Source: a virus
Direction: 5' to 3' (one strand)
Virus record (IMG/VR): IMGVR_UViG_3300028802_000243
Coordinates: 1-27,689 of that record
DNA length: 27,689 nucleotides
Shown here: one piece after another, positions 5,225 through 11,572 of the stretch
Position numbering within the stretch: position 1 is the stretch's first letter
How the letters are laid out: each line of letters begins with the position of its first letter
The notes under the pieces: generated by a model
Told to the model about the DNA's origin: nothing
The model's database searches: none
What the model saw: the letters and a program-made list of their open reading frames with translations, nothing else
Made by a program: the position numbers and the translations under genes

Positions 5225-7897
5225 CTAACCCTTTGCTTCATTTGAACAATCACCTGAAAACTGTAGGCCAGTCGCACGGGTCGCATCGGTTGCAAGGCTT
5301 TCCGAATGTTGCGCGACGCTACCACCACTTTCTTCCATCGTCGCAGCGGTCGCAAGCGGCGCATCGGTTGCAGGTTCGGCCTGTTTAGGGGGTGCTGCGG
5401 TGGTGCGGTCCTTCTCCTGGCCCTTGGGCACGATGCGCCCTTCGACCGCGTGGAAGGTATAGTCATGCTCCCAATTCGGCGGCTTGAAGTCGGCACCTTC
5501 CCCAATCCGATAGGCGCCGCCATCCACCCCCAGGGCCTTCGCCAGCGGCCCGCTGGGGACATCCAGATAGTTGTAACTTTTGGACCCTTTGGGGTTGCAC
5601 TGGCTGATGCGATCCTGCTCCACCAGCGTCTTCGCCAGATTTTGCACGTCGCGTTCCACCATGTCGTGGAAAATGGCCGGTAGCTGGTGTTTGCGGCCAT
5701 TGGGCGGCTTCTTCATCGCGGACTTGATAGTGAAGGGGTGGCCCTGTTCGGCGGCGTAGGCGACCGCGAAAACGAACCAAGCGCTAATCTCGCCGCTGAC
5801 CGCCGCGCGCATCGACTGTTCTTGGTCGGTGATGTCGCGCAACAGGCCGGACGGCTCCCGCAACAAGGCGCGGATGCCATAGGCCATTTCCGGGTTGTTG
5901 GCCTTCACCACGGCAAAATTGTACAGCAGCCCAGGGCGCCCCTCCCGGCCTATCGCGGCCAGCCGCCCCTTGAAGTCCGGCGCATGCCAGATGCCCAGCA
6001 CCACCCGAAAGGCGCCGATGATGGCGGTGCTGCCCCGGATAGCGGTCTTCATGTCTTCGGCGGTGAAAATCTTGGAATTGCCGCTGGGCTTGCGGATGTG
6101 ATGCGTGACAATAAGCGTGGCGCCGAACTTGCCGCAGACATAGGCGCTGGCGGCTTGCACATATTCGTTGATGACGGTCGCGCTGTTTTCCTCGCCGTGC
6201 ATCGTGCTGTTCAAAGTGTCGATCACCACCAGCCGCAAATCGGTGATGCCTTCCAACTGCTTCAGCCAGCCGCCCCACTGGCTGCCGATCTTCGCCGGTC
6301 CCTGGGCGCGGTCGCGTTCAACAAGTGGGAAGGCGCCGCCCATGTTGGTTGTCGGCAGGATGATCAGCTTGCCCAGCGCCGCGCGCTTCGCCGGGTCCGG
6401 CACGATGTCGGCCAGCCGGATGAAAAGTTCTTCCCTGTCGTCTTCGGTGGTGAACATGACGACCGTGCCGCCAGCGTCCTGGGCCAGCGGCAAGCCGCAC
6501 CAGCTTTGCAGCCGTTCGGGGGTGTGGCTCGCAATCTTCACGCCCAGGTCCAGCAGCAAGAAAGTCTTCCCGGCGCCGCCTTCGGCCACCAGCAAATGCG
6601 ACTTCGCCGCCTGGATCATCCCTTCAACCAAGAACTTCCTTTTTGGCTTGTCACCCTTCGTCCAGTCGCCCACGCGCCATTGATCCAGGCGCTGTTGCTC
6701 CGAAAAAACACCGTCTAGGCCGCGCGCCACGTCTATCTGGGGTGCTTGATTGGGGTTCAGCGCGGCCACAGACCCCGTGGCGGGGGGTGCAAAAGGCAAA
6801 ATTACCCCCGGCATGGGGCCATAGGACCGAATATCCTTGTTCAGCAGCGCCCGCCATTCGGTGTCTATCTTGGCCTGTGCCCACAGCGGCTTCATGTGCA
6901 ATTCCGCCCACGCCATTGTCAGTTCGGCGGCTTTGTCCAGGCTGATAATGCGCGTGCGGGCCTGATGGATATGCAGCCCCGCGACGCGGTTGAACTCGGT
7001 CCAGCGGTTGCGGTCGGCATCGCCGCCTTCCACGATGTCGCTGTTCATAGCCACCGCGATGTCGGGCTTGTCGCCCGCCAAATCACCCTTGGCTTCCTTG
7101 AAGGCGACGAAGTTCAGACCATTGCCGGTCGCATATAGAGAAGGCGCCACGGTGCCGCACAGCTTGGCGGCATCCACCTTGATGCCGTCCATTGCTGGCA
7201 TTTCTTCGATGGCGGTCAGAAGGTCTTCCAGTTCATATTCCACATCCGCCTTGGCAGCGACGCAGCAAGGCTTCTGCACACCGTTTTTGCCGTACACGCT
7301 TCCCGGCATGCGGATGATCTGGGTGCAGCGGCCAAACGCTGCGTCGGCGCCAATCTTCAGCGCCAGCATCTTACGGGCGGCGGCGATGGTGGCGATGCGA
7401 TCACTCGGTTCTGTCAGCCGCCAATAGGCGTGCAGCTTAGGGTGGCCGGTTTCGGTGACGCCGCCGCTGTGGACGACCATCGTAGGGCGCCCCAGATATT
7501 TGGTGGCATGCGCCAGCTTGGCCGTGGTGTCGCCGCTGTCGATGTCCACCAGCAAGGTGGTGAACAATGAGATGCGTTCTTCCGTGGCCTTCTTATCCGA
7601 TAGCGCGGCGGGCGACACAGCGGCGGGCACGACAAAGACCGCGCGGCCATACTTGGCCCAGCGCTGCATGTGCCCCAGGATCATATCGACCTCAAAGGGC
7701 GAGCGCAGCGGCGTCACCGCTTCGGCTTCGTTGAAGACGCCTTCGCCTGGGGTGCCCTTTTCCCCAAGCCCGCGCAGCACGATGGAGTAGGCGAAGTTTT
7801 CCTGCCCTGGGTCGCAATAGCCGAACATCATATCGAGATAGGCCACTAGGTCAGCGCGGTTTGGCTCTACGCCCGGTGCTTGTTGTGCGAATGTCAT
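5225..7897 (-). CDS. Fused primase-polymerase and RecA-like helicase (890 aa)
   Basis: The N-terminal third looks like a RepB/PrimPol-type primase: a LLVDIDSGD motif with Asp118 and Asp120, then HSGGVTETGHPKLHAYWRL with His156, and RMPGSVYGKN at about 196-205. After a linker, residues 420-620 form a RepA-like RecA-fold helicase: Walker A EGGAGKT (439-445), a Walker B with Asp560 (LVVIDTLN) and a VTHHIRKPSG motif at 597-606. A likely winged-helix region (700-800) and a low-complexity Ala/Thr-rich tail follow. Together it could prime and unwind DNA at the phage origin. It starts at ATG 7897, overlapping the upstream TGA (ATGA), with GAGGA ahead. Its stop abuts the last iteron-like repeat. The combination in one chain is known in phage and plasmid replication proteins. 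Confidence 0.85.
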   Translation of the reverse strand: MTFAQQAPGVEPNRADLVAYLDMMFGYCDPGQENFAYSIVLRGLGEKGTPGEGVFNEAEAVTPLRSPFEVDMILGHMQRWAKYGRAVFVVPAAVSPAALSDKKATEERISLFTTLLVDIDSGDTTAKLAHATKYLGRPTMVVHSGGVTETGHPKLHAYWRLTEPSDRIATIAAARKMLALKIGADAAFGRCTQIIRMPGSVYGKNGVQKPCCVAAKADVEYELEDLLTAIEEMPAMDGIKVDAAKLCGTVAPSLYATGNGLNFVAFKEAKGDLAGDKPDIAVAMNSDIVEGGDADRNRWTEFNRVAGLHIHQARTRIISLDKAAELTMAWAELHMKPLWAQAKIDTEWRALLNKDIRSYGPMPGVILPFAPPATGSVAALNPNQAPQIDVARGLDGVFSEQQRLDQWRVGDWTKGDKPKRKFLVEGMIQAAKSHLLVAEGGAGKTFLLLDLGVKIASHTPERLQSWCGLPLAQDAGGTVVMFTTEDDREELFIRLADIVPDPAKRAALGKLIILPTTNMGGAFPLVERDRAQGPAKIGSQWGGWLKQLEGITDLRLVVIDTLNSTMHGEENSATVINEYVQAASAYVCGKFGATLIVTHHIRKPSGNSKIFTAEDMKTAIRGSTAIIGAFRVVLGIWHAPDFKGRLAAIGREGRPGLLYNFAVVKANNPEMAYGIRALLREPSGLLRDITDQEQSMRAAVSGEISAWFVFAVAYAAEQGHPFTIKSAMKKPPNGRKHQLPAIFHDMVERDVQNLAKTLVEQDRISQCNPKGSKSYNYLDVPSGPLAKALGVDGGAYRIGEGADFKPPNWEHDYTFHAVEGRIVPKGQEKDRTTAAPPKQAEPATDAPLATAATMEESGGSVAQHSESLATDATRATGLQFSGDCSNEAKG

Positions 7898-8208
7898 AAG
7901 CCGTGTTTTTCCTCATATGTCTGACCATCGGCAAAGCCGTACAAAATTTCATGCACCCGCGCGCCGCCACTCCCATCAATTCCAAAATGCTGCGCTATTT
8001 TGGAAAGGTGCATAACAGGATGCCGGTAGCGATACGCGCGCACCGCGTCGCATGTATGGCGGGTAATGGGGGCTTGGTCCGCTGGCGCTACTGTGCGGCT
8101 GCACTTTCGCCGCCGTAAATCCTCCGCATACTGCGCGAGTATCGGCATATCCTTTTCAATCGCCAGCCTGTGCAAATCGGCGCGAACTTCTGGAATTGGT
8201 CTAGACAT
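7894..8208 (-). CDS. Small predicted HTH protein (104 aa)
   Basis: The C-terminal half (DAVRAYRYRHPVMHLSKIAQHFGI followed by GARVHEILYG) resembles a helix-turn-helix with a turn at QHFGID, as in small phage DNA-binding proteins that precede replication genes. The N-terminus is helical and charged (ADLHRLAIEKDMPILAQYAEDLRRRK). The ATG at 8208 has AGG about 7 nt upstream. The TGA overlaps the ATG of the primase-helicase, so the two are co-translated and may act together at the origin, which is inference. Confidence 0.65.
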   Translation of the reverse strand: MSRPIPEVRADLHRLAIEKDMPILAQYAEDLRRRKCSRTVAPADQAPITRHTCDAVRAYRYRHPVMHLSKIAQHFGIDGSGGARVHEILYGFADGQTYEEKHGL

Positions 8209-8216
8209 AGCAGCAC

Positions 8217-9131
8217 CTAAAAGGGTGGGTCTTCCATTTCGTTGGGGTTGAAAAAGCCAGATACTGGCGCGGCCCGCACCGGCACACTTTCATGCCAGCA
8301 TTGCTGCTGGTAATCGCAGAACTTGCACACCCAATCGTCTTCGCTGCGGCCCAGGCGCGGCAACTCGAAAGGCGTCTTAGTCTTAAAGGTATCGACCGCG
8401 CGGTTGACCAAATTCTGCGCATGCCATTGGTCGAAGGGGATCAGTTCAAAATAGTATTTCATGGTGTCTAGGTTCAGCATGCTGAAAAGCGTCTGGGTGA
8501 TGCCCAGATAGCCCATGTTCACCTGAAGCTGGCCGTAGTATTTCTTGTCGGCGCCGATCACCTTTTCCTTGACGAACTTTTTCCACTTCTTGTCGGTGGC
8601 TTTTTTGCTTTCCCACACGCAGGGCGTCTTGATCAGCGCCGCCAGGGCTTGGTCGCCCACATAAGTAATGACGCCATCGACTTCACCGGCCAAACGATAC
8701 TGGCCTGTCTCCGGGTCTTTGCTGTCCTTCCAGCCGATCTGCTTTGGCCTACCCCATTGGTCAACCATCACTTCGCCGGACGCATCGTGCTGCATCGTTT
8801 CAATCAGCATGCCCGTCAACTTCATCCACTCGGCGGTCTTAAATTCTGTCCAGTGGCCCGCCTGGGCGTGGCGCTGAAGTTCGCCAGCAGTGACGCCGCT
8901 CTCGCGCACTTCCTTGGCAGCCTTGTGATACTGGAAGCCCAGGGCGCGGTGACATTCGGTGCCGATATACCCGGCACCGATGCGGTACTTGGCGACATCG
9001 CCTTCACCGCTGCCGCGCGTGGCGGCGTAGTCCTTGCGCCACGCCTCCACCACGGCAGCATCCAGCAGGGGGCACAGCACCGCGTTGATTTCGTTGGTGT
9101 CGGCAATCGCGGCGCGTTGGCTAAAGTCCAT
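8217..9131 (-). CDS. Cas4/RecB-like PD-(D/E)XK nuclease with Fe-S cysteines (304 aa)
   Basis: The central part contains the nuclease core: GEVDGVITY with Glu150 and Asp152, WESKK with Glu174 and Lys176, and a YYGQLQVNMGY helix with the Gln residues of the RecB motif. One cysteine upstream (Cys60 in GTECHRA) and three near the C-terminus (Cys269, Cys272, Cys278) match the arrangement that holds a 4Fe-4S cluster in Cas4/AddB-type nucleases. Such enzymes resect DNA ends to produce single strands for a phage recombinase. Here a Sak4-like ATPase and an SSB-like protein lie in the same operon. The ATG is at 9131. There is no CRISPR array in the window, so a recombination role is preferred. Confidence 0.85.
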   Translation of the reverse strand: MDFSQRAAIADTNEINAVLCPLLDAAVVEAWRKDYAATRGSGEGDVAKYRIGAGYIGTECHRALGFQYHKAAKEVRESGVTAGELQRHAQAGHWTEFKTAEWMKLTGMLIETMQHDASGEVMVDQWGRPKQIGWKDSKDPETGQYRLAGEVDGVITYVGDQALAALIKTPCVWESKKATDKKWKKFVKEKVIGADKKYYGQLQVNMGYLGITQTLFSMLNLDTMKYYFELIPFDQWHAQNLVNRAVDTFKTKTPFELPRLGRSEDDWVCKFCDYQQQCWHESVPVRAAPVSGFFNPNEMEDPPF

Positions 9132-9414
9132 GATGCAAATTCCCGGCTTTAGTAAGGGCGTCTATCGCCATCTGGGATGCTTCGGGATGATCCTTGTACA
9201 TGCTGTCATTCACCAAGCGCTCGCATGCCAATTTCAAATCCATTTCGACAACAACATGGGCGGCAAAAATATCGTCACGAATATATTTGACCGCTTTATG
9301 CTTTGCGTCCTCGCACTCACATTCCCAATTACCGTCATCCTCGCACCATTGACGGCCATCGTCTTCGCAACAAATCGGCGCCAAGAAGATTACTTTGGGA
9401 CCATCGTTGTCCAT
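9121..9414 (-). CDS. Cys- and Asp-rich hypothetical protein (97 aa)
   Basis: The first 35 residues hold five Cys, several Asp/Glu and two Trp (CCEDDGRQWCEDDGNWECEC), a possible metal-binding module; the rest is helical (HVVVEMDLKLACERLV, then EASQMAIDALTKAG). No known family is recognised. The ATG at 9414 shares bases with the upstream TGA (TGATG), and the end overlaps the nuclease gene by 11 nt. It is part of the packed early operon. Confidence 0.65.
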   Translation of the reverse strand: MDNDGPKVIFLAPICCEDDGRQWCEDDGNWECECEDAKHKAVKYIRDDIFAAHVVVEMDLKLACERLVNDSMYKDHPEASQMAIDALTKAGNLHHGL

Positions 9415-9629
9415 CAGATAAAGCCCTTCAAATGTGCTTGCCAGCGGCGCATGCGGAAGACCCGTTCTTCGCCGTCGCCGCTAATCGGTATCTTGTCCAG
9501 ATACAGGTCGTCGCCACCATGCAGACAAGAGCGCGGCACCCAATCTTCAATTTCCCCATCATCCAGCAACACCGCCAATTTTGTCTTGGCGCGCACGGTC
9601 GCTGTGATTTCCACATAGTCATCCGTCAC
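9414..9629 (-). CDS. Conserved phage hypothetical protein (71 aa)
   Basis: The pattern EITATVRAKTKLAVLLDDGEIEDWVPRS is a short beta-rich module I recall from small phage proteins without known function. The start is GTG at 9629, overlapping the upstream gene by 11 nt; no ATG in frame is nearer. The TGA overlaps the next ATG. A single Cys and a conserved-looking DWVPRSC segment are visible, but no catalytic motif. Confidence 0.68.
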   Translation of the reverse strand: MTDDYVEITATVRAKTKLAVLLDDGEIEDWVPRSCLHGGDDLYLDKIPISGDGEERVFRMRRWQAHLKGFI

Positions 9630-9795
9630 GGCGCTTCACCGGGAAAATGTCGGGTTCAGCACTGCGCCGCTGGCCTTGCAGCCGCGCGATGTTCAGGATG
9701 CGGGCCTTGGCTATGGGGTCTTCCAGCGCTTTGACCCGCCGCAGCAGCAACCGGAATTGCAAAGAGGTTGGTTCGTTGTGAACGCTTTCAGCCAT
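9619..9795 (-). CDS. Small hypothetical protein (58 aa)
   Basis: The ATG at 9795 follows AAGGA by about 8 nt, and the frame ends at TGA 9619-9621. The product is Arg/Lys-rich and largely helical (LQFRLLLRRVKALEDPIAKARILNIARL), ending with QRRSAEP. No family is recognised; a nucleic-acid or protein-binding helix is possible. It overlaps the upstream gene by 8 nt and the downstream GTG by 11 nt, which fits the operon pattern. Confidence 0.65.
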   Translation of the reverse strand: MAESVHNEPTSLQFRLLLRRVKALEDPIAKARILNIARLQGQRRSAEPDIFPVKRRDG

Positions 9796-9982
9796 CGGAA
9801 ATTCCTTTCAATGGAATGGGTTGGATTTTATGCCATTGGCTTCTGTCCCCAGCGGCAGGGCTAGGTAAAACCCAAAGCTCCCCATTGTCGCAAAGGGCGT
9901 ACAGATTTTCAAAACTATCGCTGTCGTTGTCGCTGACCGCGACCCCACCACACACGGCAATCTGGATTACTTTACGCGGCAT
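9788..9982 (-). CDS. Conserved phage small protein (64 aa)
   Basis: The order KVIQIAVCGGVAVSDNDS, then ENLYALCDNGELWVLP, then QWHKIQPIP looks like a short beta-propeller-type repeat module, with a LYALCDNGELW strand typical of sensor-like blades. I recall similar short proteins in other phages, with unknown role. The ATG at 9982 has AGGAG about 6 nt upstream. It overlaps the 58-residue gene by 8 nt. Confidence 0.68.
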   Translation of the reverse strand: MPRKVIQIAVCGGVAVSDNDSDSFENLYALCDNGELWVLPSPAAGDRSQWHKIQPIPLKGISDG

Positions 9983-9991
9983 GGCGTTCTC

Positions 9992-10243
9992 CTATGCGTG
10001 GCCTTGGATGTTGTCTATTTTTTCGCACATCGAATGGTATCCATACGTGATGTTCTGAAACATCGACTGCGCCATCTCATCGGAGTTGCACGGGTCGGAC
10101 AGCATCGCCAAGGCTTGGCCGGTCATGTGGGCGCACACGCACAACATTTCCATGCTGCCGCACTGGAAGCTGTGTTTGTTGAACAGCTTCATCAGGTCGA
10201 GCATGAAAGCTTCCTCCTTTGCAGTCATGGGCCTTGAAGTCAT
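9992..10243 (-). CDS. Hypothetical protein (83 aa)
   Basis: A mostly helical protein with six Cys scattered through helices (FQCGSMEMLCVCAHMTG, then CNSDEMAQ and YHSMCEKI). The ATG at 10243 overlaps the upstream TGA (ATGA at 10240-10243) and is preceded by GAGGAG. A later ATG at 10228 is a weaker choice. No family is recognised. Confidence 0.62.
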   Translation of the reverse strand: MTSRPMTAKEEAFMLDLMKLFNKHSFQCGSMEMLCVCAHMTGQALAMLSDPCNSDEMAQSMFQNITYGYHSMCEKIDNIQGHA

Positions 10244-10716
10244 TCCACCTTCTCCTCTAGCTGTTTCAGCAATCCGGTTTCCGTCAGGCGCTGCACTAAA
10301 GTTCTGCCGTCATTGGTCAGCATGTACGGCATGAAGACCGCATCGAAACTAAGCATCCCACATTCGACCGCCGTCACCTGACCCTTCACCCAATCGCGCA
10401 GGATCGAATTGATGGCGATGTCGCCTTGCTTCAAGGCCGACTGTTCGTAGTCGATCCGGGTCCGGTGGTTGCGCGCCGGGTTGTAGGGGTTCTGCTTCAT
10501 CCATAGCGACGCCCAGCCCTTGGCGGTGGCGACAAGCTGGACGCGGCGCCCGCGATGCTGGAACACCAAACACAATTCATGTTTTTCAAAATCGTCCATG
10601 AAGCCGATGCTTTCACAGCCGAAATTGCGCAACAGCTTGGTGATTTCATCCCTGGCCTTGCCGCCAGATGAAGCACTCTCATAGGGCACAGGCTGGGCAC
10701 TGCGGCGCCTACTCAT
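10240..10716 (-). CDS. Conserved phage protein of unknown function (158 aa)
   Basis: The sequence includes FGCESIGFMDDFEKHE, a VFQHRGRRVQLVATAKGWASLW strand-rich core and DWVKGQVTAVECGMLSFDAVF. I recognise the last pattern from a widespread uncharacterised phage protein in alphaproteobacterial prophages. It has no known enzyme motif. The ATG at 10716 has GGGGGAG about 10 nt upstream and overlaps the stop of the upstream gene. Basic residues in the first 30 positions may be a flexible tail. Confidence 0.75.
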   Translation of the reverse strand: MSRRRSAQPVPYESASSGGKARDEITKLLRNFGCESIGFMDDFEKHELCLVFQHRGRRVQLVATAKGWASLWMKQNPYNPARNHRTRIDYEQSALKQGDIAINSILRDWVKGQVTAVECGMLSFDAVFMPYMLTNDGRTLVQRLTETGLLKQLEEKVE

Positions 10717-11054
10717 ACGGTTTTAATCTCCCCCATCGACCGCAGCTTATTGGCAATGTCCGGCAACAACACCGCCGTCATGCGGATGTTGCGGTTGACC
10801 GCGTGACCGACAGAAAGCGGGTCGTTTTCTGCCTCCGGGTTTTGCAGCGCCAGAACGCGCTTAAATTCCCGGTCCAGGGCGTCAGCGCACTCGGCTATGA
10901 CTTCCACGCGCTGATGCCGCAGGGCAGCCGCCGCGCGGGCCATCAGTTCCACATTCTCGCGATCAACCGCGATGGTCGGCAGCCCCTGGTGACGGGCTTC
11001 GCTCAAGCGCTGGCCCAGCCGCTCCAAGTCTTCGATTAGAATACCGATGTCCAT
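10713..11054 (-). CDS. Helical hypothetical protein (113 aa)
   Basis: The protein begins with amphipathic helix GILIEDLERLGQRLSEAR, continues through NVELMARAAAALRHQR and VEVIAECADALDREFKRV, and ends with an ALLPDIANKLRSMGE helix. It is probably all-alpha, perhaps coiled. No catalytic motif is visible. The ATG at 11054 has GGAGAAAGAAG upstream. Its TGA overlaps the next ATG. The function is unknown. Confidence 0.68.
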   Translation of the reverse strand: MDIGILIEDLERLGQRLSEARHQGLPTIAVDRENVELMARAAAALRHQRVEVIAECADALDREFKRVLALQNPEAENDPLSVGHAVNRNIRMTAVLLPDIANKLRSMGEIKTV

Positions 11055-11154
11055 TTTGATCTTCTTTCTCCGGGTTATAAGGGACGCCCATGCAGCCAGC
11101 GCGACATATCAAAGGCGTCGGGCATTTCTGGAACGGGCAGAAGTCACATGGCAT
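10963..11154 (-). CDS. Cys-rich small protein, possible overlapping gene (63 aa)
   Basis: The ATG at 11154 has GGAG about 8 nt upstream and overlaps the stop of the 28-residue gene. The first 22 residues contain five Cys (MPCDFCPFQKC, then PLICRAGC), suggesting a zinc-binding knuckle. The C-terminal third runs out of frame through the start of the next gene (92-nt overlap) and looks less like normal protein. It may be a true small protein, or only the first part may matter. The gap it fills is otherwise empty. Confidence 0.45.
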   Translation of the reverse strand: MPCDFCPFQKCPTPLICRAGCMGVPYNPEKEDQNGHRYSNRRLGAAGPALERSPSPGAADHRG

Positions 11155-11230
11155 TGACTATCTCCGCAGCTAAAAATCCCAGCATCACCACCAGCGCCAC
11201 CGACGCCAAAATCTGTGCCAATTCACGCAT
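11144..11230 (-). CDS. Tiny single-pass membrane protein (28 aa)
   Basis: ATG 11230 is preceded by GGAGG with about 7 nt spacing, a strong ribosome site, and ends at TGA 11144-11146. The peptide has a charged start (MRELAQ) and a hydrophobic stretch (ILASVALVVMLGFLAAEIV), enough for one membrane pass. It overlaps the upstream frame by 8 nt and the Cys-rich frame by 11 nt. Such tiny genes are rarely annotated; its function is unknown. Confidence 0.55.
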   Translation of the reverse strand: MRELAQILASVALVVMLGFLAAEIVNAM

Positions 11231-11426
11231 CGCTTGCCTCCATCACCAATTCGATGCAGCGGGTGGCTTCGGCACAATCCACCCAGGCCAGATAATTTAC
11301 TTCGTTAATGTACCGCGTGACCTCCGCTGCAACCATTCCTGAATGTTCACGACAGTAGAAACGACCTGGGAAGGCAAAGGCCCTGCGTTCGCGGGGGAAC
11401 CACCCGTAGGCTGCATCAGCGCCGCA
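11223..11426 (-). CDS. Zinc-finger-like frame with no clear start (about 67 aa)
   Basis: This frame encodes CRVCGADAAYGWFPRE, then GRFYCREHSGM, a plausible zinc ligand set (C, C, C, H), and a helical C-terminus (EATRCIELVMEASDA). There is no ATG or TTG near the first Cys. GTG 11426 is the only ordinary start and would remove that Cys. Farther upstream the frame reads as non-coding: its third codon positions are AT-rich, while the overlapping 91-residue frame is GC-rich there. It may be reached by a -1 shift from that gene or by an unusual start. The given boundary is therefore a guess. Confidence 0.45.
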   Translation of the reverse strand, partial: CGADAAYGWFPRERRAFAFPGRFYCREHSGMVAAEVTRYINEVNYLAWVDCAEATRCIELVMEASDA

Positions 11427-11572
11427 CACGCGGCACAGGTTCTGATGTGGCTTTCTAGCAGCCGGATTTGGCGCGGCATGATTTTGGCGTCGGGATGCAG
11501 CATCAGTAAAATAGCCAGGTTCAGCAGGGTACTGTGCAATTCCACTTCGCTCATTGGGGTCAGTTTTGCCAT
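11297..11572 (-). CDS. Hypothetical protein with CxxC, overlapping a second frame (91 aa)
   Basis: The ATG at 11572 follows the helicase stop directly (TGA-ATG). The N-terminal 45 residues form a helix pair (SEVELHSTLLNLAILLMLHP and PRQIRLLESHIRTC) with good coding character. A CAAC motif at about residue 47-50 marks the point after which the sequence becomes Pro/Gly-rich. From there the other reading frame (-1) encodes a convincing zinc knuckle. The second half may therefore be translated in two frames, or the true product may shift frame. Confidence 0.6.
   Translation of the reverse strand: MAKLTPMSEVELHSTLLNLAILLMLHPDAKIMPRQIRLLESHIRTCAACAALMQPTGGSPANAGPLPSQVVSTVVNIQEWLQRRSRGTLTK

Noticed and set aside
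5687-6718. 343-residue plus-strand open frame
   Set aside because: Shadow of the helicase half of the primase-helicase gene.
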